64,000 nt of DNA from Balaenoptera acutorostrata. Its lineage: Eukaryota; Chordata; Mammalia; Artiodactyla; Balaenopteridae. Both the position numbers and the translations under genes were made by a program. Of the stretch, positions 10,729-21,992 are shown one piece after another. The stretch covers positions 24,883,268 to 24,947,267 of the forward strand of contig NC_080074.1 of assembly GCF_949987535.1 (NCBI RefSeq). Reading direction: 5' to 3'. How positions within the stretch are numbered: the first letter of the stretch is position 1; each line of letters begins with the position of its first letter. The notes under the pieces were generated by a model that was not told the DNA's origin, did not search any database, and was given only the letters and a program-made list of their open reading frames with translations.

Positions 10729-13700
10729 AGGCTGAATCACAACACTGCCCTCCTCATGGCTTAGGTAAGGCTAGGTACCTTGATGTATAATCCCGTAAGA
10801 CAAAGGGAAAGTGGGTAAGACTCTAAGAAGGAAGCTGGATCCTGTTCCCAAAGGACTGGGGAATTAATGTTCACCATCCATTTCCACATCAGTAAGCAGA
10901 ACGTTAAAGAAGGTTATGTTTTCCAGCCCACGTACTCAGAGAACATGAAAAAAAGTGGAATTTAAGAAACTTCTGAAAACAAACTGTAGAAAAAGTAATC
11001 CATCAGAATGCTGTATCAGTCCTTCACAGTGGCGTGATGGTCAGCATCCGTGTGCTGGAACAGCACAATCCTAGTAAGATGGGTGTTTTTTTTTCCATTT
11101 TTATTCAAATTTTCCATGTTCCCCATGTGCTTTTAAATCCTGCCAGATCCTTTTCCAACTCTTGGTATCTATGGGCTTATGGTAATTGACATGGCTCATT
11201 TAAGGGAAACTGACTCCAAATCCCAAGGAACACTCAATACATCTATTAATTAGTCAGTTGTTGGTTCCAACACGGTGCTAATGAGACCAAAGACATGAAT
11301 GCAACCTTCATGCCCTATGGGCTTGTTCAATAGCCAGCTTGAAGCCCCGCTCCAACCAGCCAACTGATAGATAGATGTATATGGCTACTGGCAGGGACAG
11401 GGGTAGTGGGATGGGTGGGAGAGAGAATGGATATGTCCTGACAGATCCATCCCCACTGCTAGAACACCTCACGTGCAGGATCTTCCAGGAATGGGGTTCT
11501 CTTCTCCTCACAGAATGCAGAGCACCGCACACACCCACCACGGTACCCTTCCCTAACATTACAACATGTGATGAGACATCTTTTCCACTTCCCTTTCCAG
11601 CTCATACCTACTCATATTAGGTTCCTTTGCTGCCTCCTTTCCCTTTTGTCCATTAACATTTCTTAAAAATTGAAGTGTAGAACTTCGTCTCCAAGCTGCA
11701 CTGACTCTAAATTCTCTGATCCTACCATCAGCAGCAAGACCAGGCTTGTCTCTTCTTCCATTATTATTTCTGACAGCCCCAAAGAAATCACTTAATATTC
11801 ATTTCAGCCTCCTTTTTCAGACAGTCTTAAAAATCAATTTTAAAATTTTTCTTCTTGATCCTGTCATTTAGCACTGAAATGGCCCAAACTGATTACTTGG
11901 GGACATTAGTGCTTCTCCCTTCTCCCAGGATGTCAGCTTCACTTTGTGAGTCTTTTCTGGTAGGATTTAAGTTGGCTTTCACTTCAGGGTTGTTTTTCAC
12001 TGAGAAATATGATTTTTTTTAGCTATATCTGTAGAACAACTTTCAATTATCCTTAAAAAAACCCAACAACAACAGTAAATAATAGGCAAAACACTTTGGC
12101 TGAGAGAAAATCCAATTCAGTGGGTGAAAAAAGAAAAAAAAAAAAGACTTAAAATTGCAATTACTCTAAAACCTTCAAGAATGCTACTTTAAAGCCTCTA
12201 CTTTCCAAACAGTAAATTAGTAACAGTAACTTTATCATATTTATTAATAAAAAGAAGTTAAAATAGCCATTCATGATGAGCTGCTAAGAGCTGCAAGGAA
12301 GCCAAGAACAGGAAGAAAAAGGTCTGAAAGAGAAGAAAAGATAACGGCAGCTTTTATAAAGAAGAAAAAAAAAGTTCTTTTGTCTTTCTTGCCTTTCTGT
12401 GAACAGCCTAGAGAATTCAGTTCATTGTATTGTCTGCCCTTCTTCCTTGCTATAGTTTTGCTTTTCAGGTTGTCTTTAATTCTCCAAGTAACATTATTAG
12501 AGAATAGGAGAGGTCGAAAACCACCAGGAGGACCAAGGAGCAAAAAACCTAACTAAATGAAACGTGTCCAGAGCATTTTATTCCTTAGCCTGTGTTTTCT
12601 TCTCTTAGCAAACAGAGGATGATTTTTAAACTAAGGAATGCTGCAGACAGACATGACATTAAAAAAGGGCTCTGGACCTTTTTTTAAACACTCCTCCAGC
12701 TTGATAACCGTAACCAATTTTTTTGCCCAACCTCTTCAGAATCTCTGCTATATTTGTAATTCCACCAGACTGTTATTTATATTATTGCAATATCTTAACA
12801 GACCTCCCCCCCATCATGACTCTGCCTTGAAAAAGAAAATATCTGCTAAAGCGATGAGGGAACAAAAGCCATCGGCATGAACTGCAAGATAGAAAACAAT
12901 TGGATTTTTCTTATAGGATCAAAGAGTCAAAAATCATTCTTTCTGGGACTGTGGAACATCAAACATTGGGACTTAAAAGTGTCACCTCAGGAATTAACAA
13001 ACACCAGAATGTGCATCCAGCCCCAAACCACTTTCTGAGACTGAAGGTAAATTATAGGAACCCATCGACATCACAGCAAATGTAATCAAACAGACTTTGA
13101 AAAGGCACACTGACTTCTGGGGACAGTACCCTGTATCTTTTCTGCCTGCCAAACATGTAGCCTTTCTGTGCAAAGCAAGTGTCCTCCTAGTGCCACCAGG
13201 AGGCCACTTACAAGACAGACCATAGTATGGCCTTGGCTTTTAGGCTCTGATGGCATGAAGTCAGCCCATGACTACAGTGGACTAAAAATTACCTAATGTA
13301 ACAAAGGGAAGGTGAGAGTACTATTACTTGAATGTTAACTGAACATCAGTAATGCCTTACAGTCCCCCTGCAACACTGCCCCTGACCAGGAATTCACTTA
13401 TCTACATGGATGTGCAAGCAACCAGGTGATGCCTCGACAATGAGGAGGGAAAAGTAGGAATTGTTTAGATTACTGACTTTTTTAATAAATGACTTACCTT
13501 TGGAGACTGTGGTGGTAGCTGAGAGAAGAAAAACTTGAATATAGATCCTGAACTAAGTTATACAGTGAGAACAGATGAGTATTACATCTACACCAGAATT
13601 TTTCCCCAAGTTCTGCCAGACTTCAAGCAAAGCTGATAGAGAAATATCCATCCATACATTCAAAATTAGGTTATGATTCACTTTACCAGAGGTCTATTTA

Positions 13701-16128
13701 TTTTACACTAAGGGATTTACTTCTAAATTCTTGCAAATAACATTAGCTCTTTGAATGCATTTCTAATTAAATTAGAATTATAAGCATTCAAACTAGACTC
13801 AACTGTCAGAGACAGAAAATCTGAACTTCTCATGTAATTAACGCATGTCCCTAGGCTAAGAGGCCTAGAAATAGGACCCTGCATCGGGATGACACACCCT
13901 TAATCTAATGATGCCAGGCTTTTAGCTCGTGGGTCGTCATCTCATGTTTCCTTATGATGCTTCAGCATTTGTAGAACTGTCTTTCATTCTAATAAAATGA
14001 GTGTAATAGGAACTCAATGCTGAACCACACAGCATTTTCATTGGCAGGCAACTTTATAGATCACCTAACAAAACATTCCTCCAAGGCTGGAGGCCCTTCA
14101 GCACATGCCTGATAGACTCACTTAACATCCACTGACAGGAGATAACTACTTTTCAAGGCTCTATGTGTCACTCAACTACAATGGTACAGGACCTTGTATA
14201 AAACAGTCAACATTGACAGATGAATGAGCAAAGTTCTACCATATATAAATGGGGGGATAAGGGGAGACCACATTTTTACCTTAGTCATCTGTGTTCTGCT
14301 GAAACATTGGTTTCCTGACCCTTCCATTTCAAATATTCTATGTAACTTCACTTTCATTTGAATCCCTTCCACTATATTGTCCTCAGATTTATTATCGAAT
14401 TCATAAGAATGGCAGCACCAAAAATCCCAAATACTTATGACAAATTTCTTGTAAATCAACCATCAGATTACAGTAGCACATCCATTCACCTAAGGAAACA
14501 CTGAGAGTGTCATGAGCCTCACGGAGACACAGTGGAGAAAAAACACTTTGGATTTCATGCACGCTTTAAACTTTCAAGTCTGGCATTCCCTACCTGGGAG
14601 TGGATCCTGGCCAACAGTTCCACAGACTAACAATTAATTGCCAACTATTTGTTGAAGGCCTTTTTGGTCTAACACTGGGCTAGTTATTATGCAATACAAA
14701 AAATATATATCAGATTATATATATATATGGTTCTTTGCCATCAAAGATCTTCCATCATCCCACTGGGGAGACAAGACTAATAATATACAAGGCCAAGGAA
14801 TATATCATTAAACTAACATTTGTTTTTTGGAATTGAAATAGAAGAGGGATAATTTGTAGATTTGCTAATTATATTTCTGTGTCATACACGTTAGCCCTGA
14901 ATGGCTCATCCATGGCTTAACCTGACTTCAGGGGTATTTCATCAAGTCCTCTCTTGATTCGTCCACATGTTTAGCTGACACCACTTCATAAGCATGGTTT
15001 CTTACAGAACACACTGTTTTGGTGGCTGCTCTAGCTCTTTCTCATTTATGCAAAGCAAATATGGAAGTTAAACACTTTCAACACCTATCCTGCATAAGTT
15101 TCCAAAATTTTCCATGCCAACATGCAAATAAGCTTCCAAAACCTAAAAAGCATTTTCATATAAATAGATGTGAAGCAGTTTTAAATACTTACAAACAGTC
15201 CCTTTCACACCCTGTTGCTAGATTTTCATGCATAATGTTAACAGGGGAAAAAAAAAAAATAACAGGAAAAGAAAAATAGCCCAAAGTGAGCAGCAAGTGA
15301 AAGCTTGAAAGAAACCACAAGAAAGAAATACATGTAAATTGTTTGCATGAATCCTTAGTCTCCCTCTTCTTAGATTTTAGCCTTACAGGATTCAATTTCA
15401 CACTAAAAACACAGCAGAGATGGCTGAGACAAAGGAAGGAGAGAGTAAATCGCTTTATGTACATTCTAGAAGAAAATAACCCCGTTCTTTTCCAAACAAA
15501 TTCACTTCAACTTCCCCTCCTCTGTGGATGAATAAAAGCATTTTTAAATAAAAAGTTACCATAAATTTTGATGTTACAAAAATAAATCCCCCAGACATTT
15601 TGTGTAGCTTCAGGAGTAAAAGGCTTCCAAAGCATTTACTCTGAATGTAATAGCAGACTCTACAAGAATACACTGGGCACTAAATCCTAAATAATTTATA
15701 TGCAAGATGCAGCACACTTCACACTTCATTTTTTCAGATAACTGGGGCCATGAGTGCAATCTCTTGAAAATGCAAAGTTTTAGCAAATAAACTTTTAAAT
15801 GCGTTTAAAAAAATTAAAGGGTGCTGCTTGAATCTGTCTGGAGTTATCACTTAAAACTAGAGAGAATCAGAGAGATTTTTTTTTTAAAGTCGGGGCAAAT
15901 TGACAACATTGGATTTAATTCTTTGTTTTATAAAAACTTAAAAGATTATAAATGTTAATCACTGAAAATAATAGAATACCATAACATCTAAATGAATATT
16001 GAAATATATTAGGTAAAACTATTTCAAGTTTGGATCCCAGGAATCACAATTACAGGCTAGAGAGTTCCTTGGCAAAACTGAAGGAACTTAAAAATAATAA
16101 TAATAATAATTTTTTTTTTGAGACAGCT
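10729..16128. other. intergenic, no gene seen
   Basis: Over 5 kb without a supported gene and with few repeats I can name, which is unusual for this window. Small A-runs, a short AT repeat near 14702-14728 and a (TAA)n run near 16095-16110 are present. The low density of recognisable young repeats means conserved non-coding elements could be located here, but none is evident from the sequence alone. Confidence 0.45.
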
Positions 16129-16142
16129 GTGCCCTCTGGAGG
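16129..16142 (-). promoter_or_regulatory. CTCF-like motif, minus orientation
   Basis: The plus strand reads gtgccctctggagg; its complement, cctccagagggcac, matches the CTCF core consensus CCASYAGRKGGCRS at 13 of 14 positions. It lies outside any SINE I can recognise. Occupancy cannot be judged from sequence. Confidence 0.4.
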
Positions 16143-17069
16143 TGGCACTTGGGAATTGAATAAATCTTCCCTAAACCACTAACAATGACTTTCCTAAAGA
16201 ATTGAACATGCACTTGGAAATGCAAAGAAGGCTTAAAAGGTTTCATTCACGTTCCTTTCTTTGTGTCAAACCAGTTTTCAATGAATACTAATTTAGAATT
16301 TCAATTTAGAAGTGTTCAAATGAGTGCAAAACATTTTGGTAGAAGGGATTAAAAGCCGGTGTTCAATATCTGCAATATAATGATTAGGGACATGCTGAAT
16401 ATTATGAAAAGAAAGGACGGTAATACTAAATCAAATATCCTCAAAACCTCTTTTGGTGAACTGCATGGGAGCCGATGGCCTTCCCCCTTCATACCATATT
16501 TTCCAACACTCCCAGAGAAAACCGAATCATCTAGACTAGCAAATGCATATGTCCTATCTTCTCAGAACAATTCACCACCTCCCCTTCATTTTTCTGTTGA
16601 CCTGTGGTTTTCTTCTTCATTCCTAATAAAGAGAGCTAAATTTCCCCATCTGGGGAATATATTATGCCAGTGGGAGAAGTAAGAGATAAGTACTTCTCAC
16701 TGGAGTTTTAGAGATAGAAATTCATAAAGTTGGCTTTCTAATGTTTTTAATTTCAATAGGCAAAAACATAAATAAATTAAGGATATAATTATGGAGGGGC
16801 GATCAAAAGCAAAACAACCCCAGAAGTAGTCCTTACTTGATGTGAAAACCAGAACAAACCCACCACTTTTAAAGAATGAAGACATCTCCTTGATTGTGAA
16901 TTTGCCTTGGATGTGGGTGAATGCTGTGTCTTTTTTTTTAAAGAACTGGGGAAGAAACTAAAAGGATTGAGTACGGCTGGTGCGTGGGGCGAGAGTATAA
17001 CTACCATCCATGGGAGTGCAGGAGAATACCCCCAAATATCACTGAGGTGTGATTCTCTTAAGTAAACAA
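16143..17069. other. intergenic, no gene seen
   Basis: Unique-looking sequence between a CTCF-like motif and a CpG island. No supported exon. Confidence 0.45.
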
Positions 17070-17680
17070 GTTCCCTGGTGTGCACCGAGCGCACCTGCGT
17101 TGCCAAGCAGGACTGCAACAGAAGGTTCTGGAAAAAGGAAGCAAAGGTCTTCCCCGCTTCCAGTTAATTTGGGCCACACTTGCATCACAGGTTCCGACCA
17201 TCGGGCCAAAGACAACTTCACTCCCCGACCCCACTTGCTCGCTGCTCCCCAGAGGGGAGTCAAGGACCCAGAGTTCTAGAACCTCGCCCTACCGGCTTCC
17301 CCCGGCCTCTGGTTTCGACCCACCCGGGCAATTCTTAACTCTTCAAGTTCTCCTGCCCCTTAGCCGCGCCCCCACCCCGAGGCCGACTCCTTAAAGACGC
17401 CCAGGACAATGAGACTCACAAGTGATATCCAGGTCCCACCGAGGGAATGCGCTCGGCACCCCCAAACAGGAAGCACGCACTCAGGCCCGGCAGGCAGTCA
17501 GTGGAGCGACGCGCCCACCTGTGCGTCCGCCGGCGGGGCCGCTGCACCACGGGAGCGTCGCCGGCAGAGGGCGCCCGCAGCTAGACTCGCCGCCCGAGGC
17601 CAGCACGCCGCCCGGGGGTCCAACGCGGAGGGCCCCCAGGGAGCCAGGGAGATGCATGCACTCATGGGTAAGGAAGTCGG
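17070..17680. promoter_or_regulatory. orphan CpG island
   Basis: About 600 bp that is strongly GC-rich with many CpG dinucleotides (for example 'gcgacgcgcccacc', 'gtccgccggcggggccgc', 'acgccgcccgg'), while flanking DNA is AT-rich and CpG-poor. It lies outside the L1 at 18802 and is not a recognised repeat. No protein-coding gene starts here that I can identify. Retained CpGs imply germline hypomethylation, normally the sign of a promoter. A GT-AG-type donor, 'gggtaaggaag', sits at the plus-strand edge near 17666. A non-coding RNA promoter or insulator are the likely roles; direction is not established. Confidence 0.7.
17561..17574 (+). promoter_or_regulatory. CTCF-like motif in CpG island
   Basis: ccggcagagggcgc fits the CTCF core consensus CCASYAGRKGGCRS at 13 of 14 positions (G instead of A at position 3, a commonly tolerated change). 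It is oriented plus, opposite to the motif at 16129-16142. Confidence 0.5.
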
Positions 17681-17704
17681 GGCTTAGGCCATAGGGGACG
17701 AACT

Positions 17705-18045
17705 TCTTAACTTCTCTGAACCTCAGGCTCCTAATCTAAGAAAATGGTGATAACCCTAATATCTAAGCCAAGTCGTCAGGTATGACTATATATTCAGTCA
17801 TGTATTCATTCATTCATTCACTCCCAACAAATATGCCTTGAAGTCCCCGCCATGTTCCAAGGGCTGTAGAGGCACTAGGAATACCCTGACAATCAAATTG
17901 GAGCCAGCCTCTGCCCTCTTTGAGTGTACATTCTCATGGGATTCGCTCGGAGCAGCATAAATGAGATCACGTGCGTGTCGTAGTCTTAGTACAACTCCTA
18001 GCACATGCTCAGCCTTCGGAAACTGTTGGGGCTTATTATTATTAG
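17705..18045 (+). repeat. MIR SINE split by an L2-like segment
   Basis: 17705-17795 reads as the MIR middle ('cttctctgaacctcagg', 'gaaaatggtgataa'). 17955-18045 reads as the MIR 3' end ('aaatgagatcacgtgcgtg', 'ctcctagcacatgctcag', ending in TTATTATTATTA). Between them, 17800-17945 reads as an L2-like piece starting with the (ATTC)n run 'ttcattcattcattcac' and containing 'cctctgccctctttgag'. The order suggests an old insertion into the MIR. Confidence 0.6.
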
Positions 18046-18675
18046 GTGTTTGTGTCTACAAAAAGTTCATCCTCCATCTGCAGGAGAGAGGGTTTGCTCA
18101 TTCCTGGGTTCCCCCAGGGAGAGCACAAACTTATCTTAATAGCTCAATGGTAATGAAAGGGACAAAGCCCTGGGGCTGGTATGGAACCTTCAGGGTACCC
18201 TTCCTTCTAGGAAAGGCTTTGCGGCTTTGAGGGACTGACAGCTTTCCCAAGAAAAATAGAGCCTCTTCTGCTAAAAGAGGGGCGGGCCTACACAGGGATC
18301 TCCCCCAACCCAGACCCTCCTCCTGTTAAAAGCTTCCAGTGGTATTTTGGAATGTTAGACATTCCCCCCCATTTTTGTAGGTATATTTAGGGGTTGCCAG
18401 TGGTTTCAGCAGCCCAAAAAAACTTTCAAAGTTCCACATCAAAGGAACTGATCAGAGATGATAACTTACATCACGGAAGGGAGACACATCTTCGTAAAAA
18501 CAAATCCTAGGCAAATGGAAATGCTTTCCTTAACCTTTTTTTTTTTTTTTTTTTTGAGGTGTTTAAGGTTTTAACTCCACAAACAGCATCTGAACTTGGG
18601 AGGCAGGGTCTATTTCTTTCTTCTGCCTGGGCCCGCTGAGACTGATTTTTTCTTTTTAATGAATTTCAGGAAGGT
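18046..18675. other. intergenic, no gene seen
   Basis: No supported gene. Contains a 17-nt T-run near 18539-18555. A GC box 'ggggcggg' occurs near 18280, just right of the CpG island. Confidence 0.45.
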
Positions 18676-18736
18676 GTATTAGTCTTCCACCCCTACATAA
18701 CAAATTACCACAAACTTAGTGGCTTAAAACACACTC
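18676..18736 (-). mobile_element. MLT1-type LTR, piece 1 of 3
   Basis: Reads 'tattagtcttccacccctac', 'aaattaccacaaacttagtgg', 'cttaaaac', the start of a minus-strand MaLR/MLT1-type LTR. The sequence breaks at AAAACACACTC (18726-18736), which reappears at 26493-26503 where the LTR resumes. The break site is TT/AAAA, the preferred cleavage site of L1 endonuclease. Non-coding remnant of an old endogenous retrovirus-like element. Confidence 0.72.
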
Positions 18737-18801
18737 ACTGAACTGATGAGGATGAGTATAATTTTTGTGACTTTCTGTCTGAATTAAAAAAAAAAAAAAT
18801 C
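18737..18801 (+). pseudogene. processed retrocopy, 5' piece
   Basis: Unidentified sequence between the LTR break and the L1. It starts right after the 11-bp duplication AAAACACACTC and runs to an A13 tract at 18786-18798, where the L1 inserted. In the frame gat-gag-gat-gag it encodes an acidic then aromatic stretch (DEDEYNFCDFLSEL) leading into lysines. It continues at 26199. I do not recognise the parent gene. See the 3' piece for the poly(A) evidence. Confidence 0.5.
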
Positions 18802-19130
18802 CGGAAGATGGCGGAAGAGTAAGACGCGGAGATCACCTTCCTTCCCACAGATACAGTAGAAATACATCTACACGTGGAACTGCTCCTACAGAACACCCAC
18901 TGAACCCTGGCAGAAAACGTCCAACCTCCAAAAAGGCAAGAAACTCCCCCCGTACTTGGGTAGGGCAAAAGAAAAAAGAAATAACAGAGACAAAAGAATA
19001 GGGACGGCACCTGCACCAGTGGGAGGGAGCTGTGAAGGAGGAAAGGTTTCCACGCACTAGGAGCCCCTTCGCGGGCGGAGACTGCGGGTGGCGGAGGGGG
19101 GAAGCTTTGGAGCCACGGAGGAGAGCGCAG

Positions 19131-19860
19131 CCACAGGGGTGCGGAGGGCAAAGCGGAGAGGTTCCCACACGGAGGATCAGTGTCGACCAGCACTCACCAG
19201 CCCGAGAGGCTTGTCTGCTCACCCGCCGGGGTGGGCGGGGCTGGGAGCTGAGGCTCGGCTTCGGTCGGATCGCAGGGAGAGGACGGGGGCTGGCAGCGTG
19301 AACACAGCCTGAAGGGGTTGGCGCACCACAGCTAGCCGGGAGGGAGACCGGGAAAAGGTCTGCAGCTGCCGAAGAGGCAAGAGACTTTTTCTTCCCTCTG
19401 TGTTTCCTGGTGCGCGGGGAGAGGGGATTCAGAGCACCGCCTAAACGAACTCCAGAGACTGGCGCGAGCCGCAGCGATCAGCGCGGACCCCACAGCAACA
19501 GGGGCGCAGAGGGAAAAACGGAGAGACTCCCGCACAGAGGCTCGGCGCCGAGTAGCACTCAGCAGCCCGAGAGGCTTGTCTGCTCACCCGCCGGGGTGGG
19601 CGGGGCTGGGAGCTGAGGCTCGGCTTCGGTCGGATCACAGGGAGAGGACTGGGGCTGGCGGCGTGAACACAGCCTGAAGGGTTTAGTGCACCACAGGTAG
19701 CCGGAAGTGAGTCCGGGAAAAAGTCTGCAGCTGCCAAAGAGGCAAGAGACTTTTTCTTGCCTCTTTGTTTCGCGGCGGGCAAGGAGAGGGGATTCAGAGC
19801 GCCGCCTAAACGAACTCCAGAGAAGGGCGCGAGCCGCGGCGATCAGCGCGGACCCCAGAG
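19131..19860 (+). repeat. 365-bp tandem units in L1 5' UTR
   Basis: Two tandem copies with a constant offset of 365 bp: 'cccgagaggcttgtctgctc' at 19201 and 19566; 'ctaaacgaactccagag' at 19441 and 19806; the CAGGGG word at 19134 and 19499. Each carries GC boxes ('gggtgggcggggctggg'). The first unit begins near 19131 and the second near 19496. Monomeric 5' UTRs are known as additive internal promoters in mouse L1; here the unit is longer and unrelated in sequence as far as I can tell. Confidence 0.92.
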
Positions 19861-21067
19861 ACGGTCGTGAGACGCTGGGGCTGCTGCTGCCGCCTCCAAA
19901 AAGCCTGTGTGTGAGCACAGGTCACTCTCCACACCGCCCCTCCCGGTAGCCTGTGCAGCCCGCCACTGCCAGGGTCCCGGGATCCGGGGACAACATCCCC
20001 GGGAGAACGCACTGCGCGCCTCAGGCTGGTGCAACGTCACGCCGGCCTCTGACGCTGCAGGCTCGCCCCGCCTCCTCCGTACCGCTCCCTCCCCGCGGCC
20101 TGGGTGAGCCAGAGCCCCCGAAGCAGCTGCTCCTTTAACCCCGTCCTGTCTGGGCGGGGAACAGACGCCCTCAGGCGACCTACACACAGAGGCGGGTCCA
20201 AATCCAAAGCTGAACCCCAGGAGCTGTTCGAACAGGGAAGAGAAGGGGAAATCTCTCCCAGCAGCCTCAGAAGCAGCGGATTAAAGCTCCACAAACAACT
20301 TGAAGTGCCTGCAACTGTTGAATACCTGAATAGACAACGAATCATCCCAAATTCAGGAGGTGGACTCTGGGAGCAGGAGATATTAATTCTTCCCCTTTTC
20401 CTTTTTTTTGTGAGTGTATATGTATATGCTTCTGGGTGAGATTTTGTCTGTATAGCTTTGCTTTACAATAGCTTTATTTTACTTCACTATATTATAGCCT
20501 CTTTCTTTCTTTCTTTCTATTTTTTCTCCCTTTTACTCTGAGCTGTGTGGACGAAAGGCTCTTGGTGCTCCAGCCAGGCATCAGGGCCGTGCCTCTGAGG
20601 TGGGAGAGCCAACTTCAGAACACTGGTCCACAAGAGACCTCCCAGCTCCACGTAATACCAAACGGCAAAAATCTCCCAGAGATCTCCATCTCAACATCAA
20701 GACCCAGCTTCACCCAAAGACCAGCAAGCTACAGTGCTGGACACCCTATGCCAAACAACTAGCTAGACAGGAACACAACCCCATCCATTAGCAGAGAGGC
20801 TGCCTAAAATCATAATAAGGCCACAGACACCCCAAAATACACCAGCAGACGTGGACGTGCCCACCAGAAAGACAAGATCTAGCCTCATCCACCAGAACTC
20901 AGGCACTAGTTCCCTCCACCAGGAAGCCTACACAACCCACTGAACCAACCTTAGCCACTGGGGACAGATACCAAAAACAACGGGAACTACGAACCTGAAG
21001 CCTGTGAAAAGGAGACCCCAAACACAGTAAGATAGGCAAAATGAGATGACAGAAAAACACACAGCAG

Positions 21068-21934
21068 ATGAAGGAGCAGGCTCAAAACACACTGGACTTA
21101 ACAAATGAAGAGGAAATAGGTAGTCTACCTGAAAAAGAATTCAGAATAATGATAGTAAGGATGATCCAAAATCTTGGAAATAGAATAGACAAAATGCAAG
21201 AAACATTTAACAAGGATGTAGAAGAACTAAAGAGGAACCAAGCAATGATGAAGAACACAATAAATGAAATTAAAAATACTCTAGATGGGATCAATAGTAG
21301 AATAACTGAGGCAGAAGAAAGGATAAGTGACCTGGAAGATAAAATGGTGGAAATAACTACTACAGAGCAGGATAAAGAAAAAAGAATGAAAAGAACTGAG
21401 GACAGTCTCAGGGACCTCTGGGACAACATTAAACGCTCCAACATTCGAATTATAGGGGTACCAGAGGAAGAAGAGAAAAAGAAAGGGACTGAGAAAATTT
21501 TTGAAGAGATTATAGTTGAAAACTTCCCTAATATGGGAAAGGAAATAGTTAATCAAGTCCTGGAAGCACAGAGAGTCCCATACAGGATAAACCCAAGGAG
21601 GAACACGCCAAGACACATATTAATCAAACTGTCAAAAATTAAATATAAGGAAAACATATCAAAGGCAGCAAGGGAAAAAAAACAAATAACACACAAGGGA
21701 ATCCCCATAAGGTTAACATCTGATCTATCAGCAGAAACTCTGCAAGCCAGAAGGGAGTGGCAGGATATACTTAAAGTGATGAAGGAGAAAAACCTACAAC
21801 CAAGATTACTCTACGCAGCAAGGATCTCATTCAGATTCGATGGAGAAATTAAAACCTTTACAGACAAGCAAAAGCTGAGAGAGTTCAGCACCACCAAACC
21901 AGCTTTACAACAAATGCTAAAGGAACTTCTCTAG
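21068..21934 (+). CDS. L1 ORF1 protein (ORF1p), intact
   Basis: 288 codons, ATG to TAG, uninterrupted. ORF1p is the L1 RNA-binding chaperone that trimerises and coats L1 RNA in cytoplasmic particles. Residues ~35-120 form a heptad-rich coiled coil. Residues ~124-200 correspond to the RRM ('NIRIIGVPEEE'). Residues ~205-285 form the C-terminal domain, with 'AREKKQITHKG' and 'DLSAETLQARREW' preserved. It is ~50 residues shorter than human ORF1p (338), the difference lying at the N-terminus. The start atgaaggagca is the one I recall for laurasiatherian L1s, so the short N-terminus looks family-typical rather than truncated. An overlapping out-of-frame ATG 28 bases upstream opens a peptide of only ~20 codons. 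Confidence 0.95.
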   Translation: MKEQAQNTLDLTNEEEIGSLPEKEFRIMIVRMIQNLGNRIDKMQETFNKDVEELKRNQAMMKNTINEIKNTLDGINSRITEAEERISDLEDKMVEITTTEQDKEKRMKRTEDSLRDLWDNIKRSNIRIIGVPEEEEKKKGTEKIFEEIIVENFPNMGKEIVNQVLEAQRVPYRINPRRNTPRHILIKLSKIKYKENISKAAREKKQITHKGIPIRLTSDLSAETLQARREWQDILKVMKEKNLQPRLLYAARISFRFDGEIKTFTDKQKLREFSTTKPALQQMLKELL

Positions 21935-21992
21935 GCAAGAAACACAAGAGAAGGAAAACACCTACAATAACAAACCCAATACATTTAAGAAA

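Noticed and set aside
17409..17694. Two overlapping ~90-codon frames in the CpG island
   Set aside because: Arg/Pro/Ala-rich low-information translation expected from GC-rich DNA; no start context or homology that I recognise.
19032..20439. Many overlapping 60-150-codon frames on both strands
   Set aside because: They lie in the GC- and CpG-rich L1 5' UTR, where stop codons are rare. No codon structure or conserved domain is visible.
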